A DNA stretch of 64,000 nucleotides from Adhaeribacter aerolatus (GTDB lineage: Bacteria > Bacteroidota > Bacteroidia > Cytophagales > Hymenobacteraceae), in contig NZ_BJYS01000005.1 of assembly GCF_007991635.1 (NCBI RefSeq), positions 1 to 64,000 on the forward strand, written 5' to 3'. The position numbers and the translations under genes were made by a program. The notes under the pieces are model-generated. The model did not search any database. It was given only the letters and a program-made list of their open reading frames with translations, and was not told the DNA's origin. This document shows positions 45,501 through 55,171 of the stretch, in pieces. Positions within the stretch are counted from its first letter, which is position 1; each line of letters opens with the position of its first letter.

Positions 45501-46313
45501 AAATGCCACCACAAAAGGTGTTATCATGAGTAAACTATCGAACCGGTCCAGAATACCGCCGTGGCCCGGCAGCAAACTACCGGAGTCTTTAATCTGCATA
45601 CTGCGCTTCAGCATCGATTCTACTAAATCGCCGATTACGCCAAACACCGATACGATTAGGCCAATGCCTATCCAGGCAGCTAAGTCTAAATCCTGAAAAT
45701 ATAAAGAGAGCAAATAAGCTACCCCCAGGCAAAGCAGCGTACCGCCCAGCCAGCCTTCCCAGGTTTTGCCCGGCGAAATGCGCTCGAATAATTTAGTCCG
45801 GCCAAAAGTTCGGCCAAAAATATATCCGCCAGTATCGGCTGCCCATATTAAAAAAATAGTACCCAGAATAATGTGCCAACTGTAATAATCATCGGGAAAA
45901 CCTAATAAAATAAGCAGGGTAAAGGGCATGGCTACGTACATTACAGCCAGCAGGGTAAGGGCAATATTTATAAAAGGTTGCTGCTTTTTCCGGTAAAGCT
46001 CGGCTACCAAACACAGCAACATAACCGGTGGCAGCACAAATAATACCGAGGCGGCTATGAACTCTTTCTGAATAAGGAAAACCAGCACGTACAAACCAGC
46101 ACCCAGTATTAAGCCTATATTATGATTTGGTTCGAAACCCCGGGCGGCTATTATTTTATAAAACTCCAGCATTCCTAAAACCGTCAGGCCCAGAAATAAT
46201 GCGCCAAAAGTCCACTCGTTAAACCAGATACTACCGATAAAAACTGCGCCGCCCAAAATACCCGTTAATACACGTAACTGCAGGTTTGATAAATTAGCTG
46301 ATTTAAAACTCAT
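45483..46313 (-). CDS. cdsA: Phosphatidate cytidylyltransferase
   Basis: Integral membrane enzyme producing CDP-diacylglycerol from phosphatidate and CTP. With the ATG at 46313 (MSFKSANLSNLQLR) it has 276 residues and eight or so hydrophobic helices. The signature KDSGSLLPGHGGILDRFDS near the C terminus is complete. An upstream frame extension of 49 codons overlaps the CPBP gene, is Cys/Pro-rich and does not look like CdsA, so it is rejected. It precedes psd and follows the CPBP protease gene by 49 bases. Confidence 0.95.
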   Translation of the reverse strand: MSFKSANLSNLQLRVLTGILGGAVFIGSIWFNEWTFGALFLGLTVLGMLEFYKIIAARGFEPNHNIGLILGAGLYVLVFLIQKEFIAASVLFVLPPVMLLCLVAELYRKKQQPFINIALTLLAVMYVAMPFTLLILLGFPDDYYSWHIILGTIFLIWAADTGGYIFGRTFGRTKLFERISPGKTWEGWLGGTLLCLGVAYLLSLYFQDLDLAAWIGIGLIVSVFGVIGDLVESMLKRSMQIKDSGSLLPGHGGILDRFDSLLMITPFVVAFLKVFH

Positions 46314-46362
46314 GAATAACTGTTTAGGTATTTTTATAACCGGTTTTAGGCACGAAATAATT

Positions 46363-47322
46363 TTAAAAAATAGTATTTGTTTCGGTAGGGGCAGTTCCGG
46401 AGGCAGCCGGCACCGTTTTAAATTGCTGCCGCAAATAATACAGCAAGCCAATGGTGGCAATAACGGAAAAAATAATGGTTTGGATGGGCATGGCCTCTTC
46501 GGTGTCTATCTGGTAGGTAATAATTTTGCGCTGGAGCAAATACATAAGCAGCACGGTAAAGCCGTTGTTTATAAAATGCCCCACAATAGGCACCCAAATA
46601 TTGCCCGACCACCAGTACAAATATCCCAGCAGCGCGCCTAACAAAGTGCGGGGCAGCATCCCGTAAAACTGCATGTGAATAGCCCCAAAAATAATAGCTG
46701 TTACCCAAATACCTACGTGCGGCTGCTGAAACCACCGGATAAGCTGCTTCTGTACTACCCCCCGGAACACCAATTCTTCGCCGATAGCCGGAATTAAAGC
46801 AAATATTATCATACCCAGTATAAATTCACCTACCGAATCGAACTTGGTTAAATAATTGGTTAAGGCTTTTAAAGTCTCTTCTTTTTCTTTCGCCCACAGC
46901 TCAAAACCGTGCAAAAAATCGGGCAAATCCATCTTGCTGTTAACATCTATAAACCAGGAGTTAACCGGCATTATAACCACAATGAGTAAAGCCGAAAGCA
47001 AAAACAGCAAGGCCGGCACGTGCCACTTCGGCGATAAGTACCGCCGCAGGTTAAACCCCATCGCCAGTAATAGCATCACCGGAGCCAGGGTAAACGCGCA
47101 GAAATGTGAAATACCCTGAAATAAATTAACCGCTATTTTGCCGTTGGGGTAATCGGCCGGGTTCTGCACCACGTTGGCCAAATCCTGCAAACCGTAATTA
47201 AAAAAGCCATACAGCACTGCCAACGAAATAAAATTACCTACAAAAAAGCCTCCCAGCATAAACACCAGTAACAAAATAATATAATAAACAGGATGCATAT
47301 TTTGCGGAATGAAACCTTTCAT
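46363..47322 (-). CDS. CPBP-family intramembrane metalloprotease
   Basis: 319-residue multi-spanning protein of the CAAX-protease/bacteriocin-processing family. The motif-1 glutamates are in GEELVFRGVVQ (EExxxR), followed by motif 2 with conserved His in AIIFGAIHMQFYG and a late GHFINNG. About eight hydrophobic segments are visible. Substrate is unknown. It is the first gene of a minus-strand set with cdsA and psd and is divergent from dusB (58 bases between start codons). Confidence 0.92.
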   Translation of the reverse strand: MKGFIPQNMHPVYYIILLLVFMLGGFFVGNFISLAVLYGFFNYGLQDLANVVQNPADYPNGKIAVNLFQGISHFCAFTLAPVMLLLAMGFNLRRYLSPKWHVPALLFLLSALLIVVIMPVNSWFIDVNSKMDLPDFLHGFELWAKEKEETLKALTNYLTKFDSVGEFILGMIIFALIPAIGEELVFRGVVQKQLIRWFQQPHVGIWVTAIIFGAIHMQFYGMLPRTLLGALLGYLYWWSGNIWVPIVGHFINNGFTVLLMYLLQRKIITYQIDTEEAMPIQTIIFSVIATIGLLYYLRQQFKTVPAASGTAPTETNTIF

Positions 47323-47380
47323 GGGTATGTTTAAGTTAAAAATGACGTAAATTTACCTTAATTTTTAAATATCGCTACGC

Positions 47381-48367
47381 GTGGCACAAATTGGAAATAT
47401 TACTTTACCTGACTTTCCGTTGTTATTAGCCCCGATGGAAGACGTAAGCGACCCGCCATTCCGGGCCGTTTGCAAAGCCAACGGGGCCGATTTGATGTAT
47501 ACGGAATTTATTTCGTCGGAGGGTTTGATACGGGATGCGGCCAAAAGCCGGCAGAAACTGGATGTATTTGATTACGAGCGGCCCATTGGCATTCAACTGT
47601 TTGGTTCCGATGTGGAATCGATGCGCGAATCAGCCGAAATATCAACCCTGGCTGGTCCGGATTTAATAGATATAAATTACGGCTGCCCGGTAAAAAACGT
47701 GGCCTGCAAAGGGGCTGGCGCGGCTTTGTTGCGCGATATTCCCAAAATGGTGGAAATGACTTCGGCGGTGGTAAAAGCCACCCCCTTACCCGTTACGGTT
47801 AAAACCCGTTTGGGCTGGGACGATGCTACCAAAAATATTACCGAAGTAGCTGAGCGCTTACAAGATATTGGCATCCAAGCTTTAACTATTCACGGCCGCA
47901 CCCGGGTACAGATGTACAAAGGCGATGCCGACTGGACCTTAATTGCCAAAGTAAAAGAAAACCCGCGCATTAAAATACCCATCTTCGGCAACGGCGATAT
48001 CGAAACCCCACAAAAAGCCCTGGAATACCGCAACCGCTACGGCGTGGACGGCATTATGATTGGCCGGGCTTCAATTGGTTACCCCTGGATTTTCCGGGAG
48101 ATAAAGCATTATTTCGAAACCGGGGAAATATTGCCGCCGCCCACCCTGCAAGAGCGCATGGAAGTTTGCAAAATGCACTTTACCAAATCGCTGGAGTGGA
48201 AAGGCGAACGTTTGGGAATATTTGAGATGCGCCGGCATTACACCAATTATTTCCGCGGTCTGCCTAATTTTAAACCTTACCGCATGCGTCTGGTTCAAAC
48301 CGAATCGCCGGCAGAAGTTTATGATATTCTGGAAGAAGTGGCCGGTTCGCTGGTTTACGCCGATTAA
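47381..48367 (+). CDS. dusB: tRNA-dihydrouridine synthase DusB
   Basis: Flavoenzyme that reduces uridine in tRNA D-loops. 328 residues starting with GTG (MAQIGNITLPDFPLLLAPME); the start gives the usual short lead before the beta barrel. APMEDVSDPPFRAV at 18-31 contacts FMN, catalytic Cys102 is in NYGCPVKN, and VKTRLGWD, TIHGRTRVQMY, GNGDI and GVDGIMIGRASIG follow in order. An EamA transporter gene follows at 48404 and may be cotranscribed. Confidence 0.95.
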   Translation: MAQIGNITLPDFPLLLAPMEDVSDPPFRAVCKANGADLMYTEFISSEGLIRDAAKSRQKLDVFDYERPIGIQLFGSDVESMRESAEISTLAGPDLIDINYGCPVKNVACKGAGAALLRDIPKMVEMTSAVVKATPLPVTVKTRLGWDDATKNITEVAERLQDIGIQALTIHGRTRVQMYKGDADWTLIAKVKENPRIKIPIFGNGDIETPQKALEYRNRYGVDGIMIGRASIGYPWIFREIKHYFETGEILPPPTLQERMEVCKMHFTKSLEWKGERLGIFEMRRHYTNYFRGLPNFKPYRMRLVQTESPAEVYDILEEVAGSLVYAD

Positions 48368-48403
48368 CCCACCCTATTAAATTTATTCACCAGTTCTTTT
48401 GGT

Positions 48404-49327
48404 TTGAGCTTTTTAAACGTATTAACCCAATCCCGGCTGCTGCGTTATTTACGCCTGAACACGGCTTTGCTAACGTGGCTATTGGTGGGCATGCTTTCTG
48501 TAATGTGGGGCACTTCTTACATATTAATAAAGCGTAGCCTCACTGTTTTTACACCCTTTGAGTTAGCCGCCTTGCGTACTACTATTGCGTCCGTGGTTTT
48601 TCTGCCGGCCGCTTTGTCCAGTTTAAAACAGGTTAATCGCACCGAGTGGAAATACTTACTAGCAATGGGTTGCCTAGCTATATTATTCCCGGCCTTTCTT
48701 TTTCCATTAGCGCAAACCCATTTAGCCAGTACCCTTACGGGTATTATAAATTCTTTAACCGGTTTATTTACCTTGTTGGTAGGCGCTTTACTATTTCGGC
48801 AAAAAATCACTGCCCTGAAAATAGGCGGCATTTTGCTGGGCATGGCCGGCACCGCAATTCTCATTCTTTCGGGCCGCCAGGACCAGATTACCAGCAATGC
48901 ATTTTACGGCTTGTTTGTGGTGCTGGCTACTATTTGCAATGCCCTAAATGCCAATATTGTAAAGCGATATCTGCAGCATATTAATGCGCTCAAAATGTCG
49001 GCATTAGGTTTGTTCACGGTGGGCCCGGTGGCTTTTATTTATTTGTGTACCACGGCAGCGCCGGCTAAAATATTGTATACCACCGCTGGTCTGCACGGGC
49101 TAGGGTATGTAAGCATTCTGGCTTTGGTAAGCACAAGTTTGGGATTTATATTATATAATAAACTTATTCAAATCTCCAGCCCCTTGTTTGTAAGCGTCAT
49201 TACGTACCTGATACCAATAGTGGCTTTGTTGTGGGGTTTACAGGACGGAGAACAGATAACCACCTTTCACTACGTGGGCATGGCTACTATTCTGGCCGGG
49301 GTTTTTATTGTAAATAAGTCGGAGTAA
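48404..49327 (+). CDS. EamA-family transporter, tandem paralog 1
   Basis: 307 residues with about ten helices in two EamA repeats. SVMWGTSYILIKRSL near 33-47 is the first helix, FPAFLFPLAQTHLASTLTGI opens the third region, and ALLWGLQDGEQITTFHYVGM marks the end of the second repeat. Typical substrates are metabolites or amino acids, direction usually efflux; unknown here. The start used is TTG at 48404; the first ATG (48491) would cut the first helix. It is closely similar to the next gene. Confidence 0.85.
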   Translation: MSFLNVLTQSRLLRYLRLNTALLTWLLVGMLSVMWGTSYILIKRSLTVFTPFELAALRTTIASVVFLPAALSSLKQVNRTEWKYLLAMGCLAILFPAFLFPLAQTHLASTLTGIINSLTGLFTLLVGALLFRQKITALKIGGILLGMAGTAILILSGRQDQITSNAFYGLFVVLATICNALNANIVKRYLQHINALKMSALGLFTVGPVAFIYLCTTAAPAKILYTTAGLHGLGYVSILALVSTSLGFILYNKLIQISSPLFVSVITYLIPIVALLWGLQDGEQITTFHYVGMATILAGVFIVNKSE

Positions 49328-49498
49328 CCTTTACCGCCGAATTACGCTGATTCAGGGAACATTGATTCTTTTCTGATAAATCAGAAATAAGCCTTGAATA
49401 CGCAGGAACAATATGTATAAAGCACTTAAGTTCATTTAGTTATCAATACTACATCTGCTTCCAGGCGGGTTTCTGAACAAGCGCTGGCCTGGTTTATT

Positions 49499-50344
49499 TT
49501 GTTATTTCTTTCGCTGGTCTGGGGCACTTCTTTCATTTTAATTAAAAAAGGCCTGGTGGTATTTTCTTCGGATGAGCTGGGTAGCGAGCGTATTACGATT
49601 GCGTGCCTGAGTTTACTACCCTTTGCGCTGAAAAATATTAAACAAGTACCGCGGGAGAAATGGAATTACGTAATGGGCAGCGGCTTTTTTGGCAATTTAT
49701 TTCCGGCTTTTTTATTTGCTTACGCCGAAACCAAATTAGCCAGCGGCCTGGCCGGGGTGCTTAACTCGCTTACGGCTTTATTTACGCTGATTATTGGAGC
49801 AATATTTTTTCAGCAAAAGATTACGGGTTTGCGCCTGGCGGGTATTCTGATTGGCATTGCCGGTACCGCTATTCTAATATTTGGCGGGGGCTCCCGTACA
49901 TCTGGCGCTACCCACGCCGCCTTTGGTATTTATGTGGTAATCGCCACCATGATGTATGGCCTCAGCCTGAACCTGATTAAGCATCGGCTACAGGGAATTC
50001 CGGCGCTAACCATGGCCAGCATGGCTTTATTTACGGTAGGACCACTGGCCTTTGGTTATTTGTGTACTACTTCTTTCTTTTACAAGCTGGCGCACGTACC
50101 CGGCGCTTACGAAGCTTTGTTTTATATTGCTTTGCTGGCCGTTTTCAGTACAGCCATCGGTCTGGTATTATACAACCGGCTCATACATCTGACCAATACC
50201 TTATTTGCAAGTTCATCCACCTATTTAATGCCTATTGTGGCTCTGCTCTGGGGCGTGCTCGACGGCGAACAGATTTTATTTGTTCATTACCTGGGTATGC
50301 TGGTTATTCTGGCGGGCGTATTAATTGTAAACCGCAGTCGTTGA
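49499..50344 (+). CDS. EamA-family transporter, tandem paralog 2
   Basis: 281 residues as called from TTG at 49499, with two EamA repeats. LVWGTSFILIKKGLVVFSSD, FPAFLFAYAETKLASGLAGV, KITGLRLAGILIGIAGTAIL and ALLWGVLDGEQILFVHYLGM align with the preceding gene, so this is a tandem duplication. The frame is open back to a stop at 49427 without an ATG, GTG or CTG in a better position, so the exact start is uncertain; the true N terminus may be upstream and include the AWFIL segment. A strong terminator follows. Confidence 0.85.
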   Translation: MLFLSLVWGTSFILIKKGLVVFSSDELGSERITIACLSLLPFALKNIKQVPREKWNYVMGSGFFGNLFPAFLFAYAETKLASGLAGVLNSLTALFTLIIGAIFFQQKITGLRLAGILIGIAGTAILIFGGGSRTSGATHAAFGIYVVIATMMYGLSLNLIKHRLQGIPALTMASMALFTVGPLAFGYLCTTSFFYKLAHVPGAYEALFYIALLAVFSTAIGLVLYNRLIHLTNTLFASSSTYLMPIVALLWGVLDGEQILFVHYLGMLVILAGVLIVNRSR

Positions 50345-50365
50345 TGGCAAAGCCATGTAAAAAGG

Positions 50366-50409
50366 AGCCGGGCCGTTAAGAATAGTGTAATATTCTTAAC
50401 GGCCCGGCT
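50366..50409. terminator. Bidirectional terminator, 19-bp perfect stem
   Basis: 50366-50384 is perfectly complementary to 50391-50409 with a gtgtaa loop; it lies between the converging EamA and PafA genes. Confidence 0.88.
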
Positions 50410-50430
50410 GTTTAAACTAAAGTTCGGTAA

Positions 50431-52083
50431 TTATTTTATCACCTCCGGAATAGGCTGGCCAATACTGCCACTCGGGGCCTGAATACGTAGCAAGGCTGCT
50501 ACAGTAGGCGCAATATCCGACATGTGTGTAGGCCGCGTTAGCTTCCCTTGGTTAATACCCCAGCCCATCCAAACCAACGGAATGTGCGTATCTACCGGGC
50601 TCCAGGTGCCGTGCGAAGTACCGGTGGCATTAGCAGAGCCACTGTACCAACCTGGCTTCATAAACAGCTGAATAACGCCGCTGCGCTCCGGGTGGTTACC
50701 TCTTAACATACGGGTCCGGAGTTCATCCGGAATATTGGCCGTCTGCACCTCTTTTACATCTATGGCGTACGCTACACCCTCCTGCTTTTCCATAAACTGC
50801 ACACAATCTTTCCGGATGGCACTTTCATCCAATTTATTGCTGGCAATTAACGGATTGTTCAGGTTAACCTGGTAATTACTGAGGCTTAAAACAAGTTTAC
50901 CTACTTTATATTTAGCTTCCAGCATACTGTTCAGTTCCTTTAACTGGGCACTGGCGGGCCAGAATCCACCCGGAATTTTGTTATCAATTAAAAAATTAGG
51001 ATTGTGCGATGCACCGTGGTCGGCTGTCAGGAAAACGGTGTAATTGCCTTTACCCAGCGTTTTATCCAGCGTAGCAAAAAAATCGCCTAATTCTTTATCC
51101 AGGCGCAAATACATATCTTCTACCTCAATGGCATTGGGACCAAACCGGTGGCCAATATAATCCGGAGTAGATAAACTCACGGCCAGAAAATCGGTTACAT
51201 CCCGCTGTCCCAGTTGTTCGTTTTGAAGAGCTGCTTTTGCTAAGTCTAGCGTTAAGGTATTACCCGCCGGCATAGAGCGGATAACACTTACTCCCTTTGA
51301 TTTGAATAACTCCTCCGTCTTTACCGGAAACACGGGGCCGGCAGACGCTACAAAAGCGCCTTCGTAACGGGTATTATCGGCGGTGCTTTGCACGTAAGTA
51401 TTTATCGGATAAAGCGTGGTCCAGTCTTGTTGCAGGTATTTTTGGGGTAACTTTTGCGCATTAAACTGCTGCACCCAGGCCGGCAATTCTTTCATATACC
51501 AGGTGCTGGTAACCCAGTTGCCGCTGGCATCGTCGAACCAGTACGCCGCATTGGCACTATGGCCGGCCGGTAAAATAGAACCCCGGTCTTTCAGGGCAAT
51601 GCCAATTACTTTAGAACGGAAATTCGTAGCCAACCGCAACTCGTCGGTAACGGTGCTGGCTAGCAGGTTGCGCGGCGACATTTTGCCGGCCGCCGCTGTG
51701 GTACCCACGGGTTCCACCGCATTGTCTTCGGTGCAATACATCGATTTACCAGTAGCTTGTATAATAAAATCGTTGCCGGCAATACCGTGCAAAGCCGGCA
51801 CCGAACCGGTATAAACCGTACTATGACCAATAGCCGTTACAGTGGGCAAATAATCAATACTCGTGTTTTCGCAGGTAAAGCCTTCATTCAGCATTCGCTT
51901 AAAGCCGTTTTCGCCGTAGCGGTCGTAGTACCGGTACAGAAAATCCCACCGCATCTGGTCTACCATTAGCCCCACTACCAATTTTGGCCGGGGCAATGTA
52001 GCTGTATTCTTTTTTGGTTTCTTCTGAGCCGAAGCAGCAATAATCAGGGTGAAATAAAGGAGGAAAATCAGTCTTAATCTCAT
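50431..52083 (-). CDS. pafA: Alkaline phosphatase PafA
   Basis: Secreted phosphate-irrepressible-type alkaline phosphatase of the alkaline phosphatase superfamily; PafA enzymes hydrolyse phosphomonoesters outside the cytoplasm. 550 residues with a signal peptide ending SAQ at about 20. VDQMRWDF at 41-48 gives a metal-binding Asp, PTVTAIGHSTVYTG at 80-93 includes the threonine nucleophile, GIAGND follows, and ALKDRGSILPAGH at 163-175 contains the Lys and Arg diagnostic for PafA. Later ligands are in STPDYIGHRFGP and TADHGASHNP. It is the last gene of the phosphohydrolase/SusCD block. Confidence 0.94.
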   Translation of the reverse strand: MRLRLIFLLYFTLIIAASAQKKPKKNTATLPRPKLVVGLMVDQMRWDFLYRYYDRYGENGFKRMLNEGFTCENTSIDYLPTVTAIGHSTVYTGSVPALHGIAGNDFIIQATGKSMYCTEDNAVEPVGTTAAAGKMSPRNLLASTVTDELRLATNFRSKVIGIALKDRGSILPAGHSANAAYWFDDASGNWVTSTWYMKELPAWVQQFNAQKLPQKYLQQDWTTLYPINTYVQSTADNTRYEGAFVASAGPVFPVKTEELFKSKGVSVIRSMPAGNTLTLDLAKAALQNEQLGQRDVTDFLAVSLSTPDYIGHRFGPNAIEVEDMYLRLDKELGDFFATLDKTLGKGNYTVFLTADHGASHNPNFLIDNKIPGGFWPASAQLKELNSMLEAKYKVGKLVLSLSNYQVNLNNPLIASNKLDESAIRKDCVQFMEKQEGVAYAIDVKEVQTANIPDELRTRMLRGNHPERSGVIQLFMKPGWYSGSANATGTSHGTWSPVDTHIPLVWMGWGINQGKLTRPTHMSDIAPTVAALLRIQAPSGSIGQPIPEVIK

Positions 52084-52184
52084 AAGAGCATTTTTAAACT
52101 ATTGATAATATTCTGAATGATTAGTTCTAAAATTTAAAATAAAAATATACAATATATGCAAATCAAAAAAACCAGAGCTATACC

Positions 52185-52206
52185 ACAAACCGCAATAGCG
52201 GTTTGT
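52185..52206. other. Short perfect hairpin upstream of pafA
   Basis: acaaaccgc at 52185-52193 pairs with gcggtttgt at 52198-52206 around aata, about 100 bases before the pafA ATG. Possible 5' leader structure. Confidence 0.4.
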
Positions 52207-52231
52207 CTGCTATCCGCAACCTGGCAATAAT

Positions 52232-52277
52232 AAAGACTGTTTAAGCAGCAAAATCTAATGCTTTTTAAACAGTCTTT
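52232..52277 (-). terminator. Hairpin between the EEP-fold gene and pafA
   Basis: aaagactgttta at 52232-52243 is complementary to taaacagtcttt at 52266-52277, with agca/tgct inside. It follows the EEP-fold gene on the minus strand, giving a possible terminator before pafA. Confidence 0.6.
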
Positions 52278-52347
52278 TGTAAAAAATTTAATACCTCTGG
52301 GTTAATAAGACGCTATTATACCTAAAAGAAACTTCGGAGTTAAAAAG

Positions 52348-53202
52348 CTATTCTTTTCCGCCATAGGTCAGATCCACTAAAATCGGAAAATGGTCGGACG
52401 GGAATTTACCGTGGTACGTATCGGTCAAAATGCCCCATTTATTAACTTTAAAATGATTTGTAACGAAAATATGGTCGATAATCTGGTCGCCATCTAGCTT
52501 ATTTCCAAAAGCATTAAAGGAAGCATTATTGGCATAAGGATGAGACACTTGTTTGTACGTATCTTTTAAAACACCCGAGTTGGCAATAGTCAGGTACCAC
52601 TCACTTTGCTGATCGCCGTTAAAATCGCCGGATAAGATTACCGGCTCTTTACCCGCAATCTCTGCTATTTTGCGTAATAATAGTTTACTGCTCTCGCGGC
52701 GGGCTACCTTGCCCTGGTGGTCGAAATGCACGTTAAAAAAGTAGAACTTCTTTTTATTCTTGATGTCCTGCAAATAAACCCAGGAAGCAATGCGGTTACA
52801 GCAGGTAGCATCCCAGCCCAGCGAAGGCTTATCGGGTGTTTCGGATAACCAGAAATCACCTTTTTTCAGGAGTTTAAACTTATCTTTCTTGTAAAAAATA
52901 GCGGAGTGTTCGCCCTTCTCTTTACCATCATCGCGGCCCAGGCCATAGCGGGCATAAGCCGGCAAAGCATTACTAATATCGTCCAGCTGGTTTTTCAAAG
53001 CTTCCTGCGTACCAAAAATATCGAAGTCGTGGAAGCGTATTAAGTTGGCTACCACCGGCGCCCGGTCGGCCCACAGGTTACCCTCATCGTTGGCATTGGC
53101 ATACCGCACGTTATAAGAACCAACCGTAAGCCCTTGGGCAAAGGTTTGGCCTATTAGGCTAAAGACTAAAAGAAAAGTAAGTAATGTACTCTTAAATTTC
53201 AT
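52348..53202 (-). CDS. Secreted endonuclease/exonuclease/phosphatase-fold hydrolase
   Basis: 284 residues with a signal peptide ending FAQ at about 23, so it acts outside the cytoplasm. Family motifs in order: SYNVRYAN with Asn31, GTQEAL with metal ligand Glu67, NVHFDHQG, SGDFNGD, IDHIFVT and SDHFPI at the C terminus. Members include phosphodiesterases, DNase I-like nucleases, inositol-polyphosphate phosphatases and sphingomyelinases; this one cannot be placed by eye. It follows SusD by 120 bases and precedes pafA, suggesting release of phosphate from a larger imported or surface substrate. Confidence 0.9.
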   Translation of the reverse strand: MKFKSTLLTFLLVFSLIGQTFAQGLTVGSYNVRYANANDEGNLWADRAPVVANLIRFHDFDIFGTQEALKNQLDDISNALPAYARYGLGRDDGKEKGEHSAIFYKKDKFKLLKKGDFWLSETPDKPSLGWDATCCNRIASWVYLQDIKNKKKFYFFNVHFDHQGKVARRESSKLLLRKIAEIAGKEPVILSGDFNGDQQSEWYLTIANSGVLKDTYKQVSHPYANNASFNAFGNKLDGDQIIDHIFVTNHFKVNKWGILTDTYHGKFPSDHFPILVDLTYGGKE

Positions 53203-53243
53203 TGGGCAATTCTGTTAGGTTATTTTCAAAAGTAAATTAAGAT

Positions 53244-53308
53244 AATATTCCCCGAATGTATTTTTACTTGTGGTATTATCCAAAATATAAACACTTTCGG
53301 GGAATATT
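53244..53308 (-). terminator. Hairpin between SusD and the EEP-fold gene
   Basis: aatattccccgaa at 53244-53256 is perfectly complementary to ttcggggaatatt at 53296-53308. It may attenuate readthrough from SusCD into the hydrolase gene. Confidence 0.6.
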
Positions 53309-53322
53309 TTTAGGGTAAAAAG

Positions 53323-55146
53323 TTACCAGCCGGTATTCTGCCCAAGACTCGGATTGGTGAGTAAATGTGATTCCGGAATAGGATAGAAATATTTCCGATC
53401 TTCCCATTTCCGGGGAATATTGGGCAACCAAATAACCTGACCGCTGTTACCATTAGTTAATTTGTAAGACTCAGTAGCTACATTTACATAGGTAACGCCG
53501 CTAATCTGATTTGTTGGGGTCTGTGTGTAAAAGTACACATCAGGTGTACCGTCTTCATTTAAGTCCATTAGTTTATTTGCTTCGGGCACATAAATACCAA
53601 GCCAGGGCATTTCCATGAGTTCTCCCCTTTTCCAACGAACAATATCATAGAACCGGAATCCCTCCAGGGCCAGTTCAATGCCTCTTTCACGGCGCACTTC
53701 CAATATTACAGGGTTCGAAATATTCGGAAAGTAAGTAGACTGCAGGTAAGGATCAACTACTGTAGGCAAGGTAGTTAACCCGCCCGTAATACCCGCCCGG
53801 CTACGCAAAGCCCCAATTGTTTTGGACCAATCGTCGTTGGTAAGTGTACCCAGTTCGGCTTTTGCCTCGGCGTAGTTCAATAATATTTCGGCGTACCGGA
53901 AAATAGATACGGCATTGGTATTATTATTTCCGCCATCAATCGCCACATTATCCACACTCCACTTAATGGGCTGATAGCCGGTGTAAGTATAGGTAAAAGC
54001 AGGCGGTGCCGCTACCAGGTTTCCGCCGTTGGTTCGCTTGTAACTGCCGGTCCGAATAGTCTGGGCTAACCTTTTGTCCCTGCCTTTTACTTCGTCCATA
54101 AACGTTTGGGTCTGATAATCGGCTTCATTCGTATAAGGAGTACCATCAATATTTAAATAGGTATTAATAAAGGGCCGGATAAAGCTGAAACGGGTGCCGG
54201 TGGTAGCGCTGGTAAAATACCAGTTAGCCGCATGTCGCACGTTTAAAGCGGTACTGGATACCACCGCCAGCATAATTTCCGCAGAAACCGGTGCATCGCT
54301 GATAAATAATTGCCGATACGACAAATCAGTCCCGCCACCACGGTGTAAGCTAAACCGTCCATTGGTCATAACCGTTTGGGAGGCTTCAGCAGCCGCCGTT
54401 AACCAAGTGTTGGCGGTATTGACCAAGCCTTTGTCGGTGTGGTATTTCCGGAATGTACCCTCAAATAAGGCAATCCGTGATTTCAGCGCCAATGCCACAT
54501 CTTTGGTAATTAGAGTGCGCGAAGGGTCGTTAATTGTCTTAATATTCTGGATAGCGAAATTGATATCAGCGAGTACGCTGTCCATTACCAAAGTACGAGG
54601 ATCGCGGCTGGCATATAATTTGGGGTCGGCTACGTCCAGGGGTTTGTTTACCCAGGGCACATCGCCATATCTCTTAACCTTTTCAAAATAAAACCAAGCT
54701 CTGAAAAACCGGGCCAGCCCATTATAGTGTTGTCTTACATCGGCAGCAATTTTAGGATCTTTATTATTTTCCAGAAAGAAATTAATATTGCGCAAGGTAC
54801 CCCAGCCCCAGTTCCAATCAGCACCGATGGCGATGAGGTCGTAGCCGGAGGCCGACGTATTATCGCTCGTCCGGGAACTATACACATTGCCTGCCCGCAG
54901 AAAATCCGGAGCATTTCGCCGAGTCGAGTAATCCGATATGGCATCGGCCTGGTGAATATTATTGGCGCTGGGCAACCAGTCGTAAAACGAGTTGGCATAT
55001 AACTGTAATCCGCTTTCGCTGCCGAATACGGCATCTTTGTTGGCGGTATCAACCGGCACTTCCTCCAGGTCGCACCCTGCAACCATAAAGGCACAGCATA
55101 AAATGAGCCAGCAGTAACTAATCTTTTTACTAAATATATCTTTCAT
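53323..55146 (-). CDS. SusD/RagB-type lipoprotein, phosphohydrolase block
   Basis: 607-residue surface lipoprotein, on the long side for SusD. The lipobox is Cys25 (FMVAGCDLEEVP). ARFFRAWFYFEKVKRYGDVP near 135-155 is the classic SusD helix, and RYAEILLNYAEAKAELG and RRERGIELALEGFRFYDIVR are the C-terminal SusD blocks. It starts 25 bases after the SusC gene at 55172-58414 and clearly pairs with it. Confidence 0.95.
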   Translation of the reverse strand: MKDIFSKKISYCWLILCCAFMVAGCDLEEVPVDTANKDAVFGSESGLQLYANSFYDWLPSANNIHQADAISDYSTRRNAPDFLRAGNVYSSRTSDNTSASGYDLIAIGADWNWGWGTLRNINFFLENNKDPKIAADVRQHYNGLARFFRAWFYFEKVKRYGDVPWVNKPLDVADPKLYASRDPRTLVMDSVLADINFAIQNIKTINDPSRTLITKDVALALKSRIALFEGTFRKYHTDKGLVNTANTWLTAAAEASQTVMTNGRFSLHRGGGTDLSYRQLFISDAPVSAEIMLAVVSSTALNVRHAANWYFTSATTGTRFSFIRPFINTYLNIDGTPYTNEADYQTQTFMDEVKGRDKRLAQTIRTGSYKRTNGGNLVAAPPAFTYTYTGYQPIKWSVDNVAIDGGNNNTNAVSIFRYAEILLNYAEAKAELGTLTNDDWSKTIGALRSRAGITGGLTTLPTVVDPYLQSTYFPNISNPVILEVRRERGIELALEGFRFYDIVRWKRGELMEMPWLGIYVPEANKLMDLNEDGTPDVYFYTQTPTNQISGVTYVNVATESYKLTNGNSGQVIWLPNIPRKWEDRKYFYPIPESHLLTNPSLGQNTGW

Positions 55147-55171
55147 AATTAATTTATTAAGGACTAAGCAA

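Noticed and set aside
46314-46460. 49-codon N-terminal extension of cdsA
   Set aside because: Overlaps the end of the CPBP gene and is unlike any CdsA N terminus.
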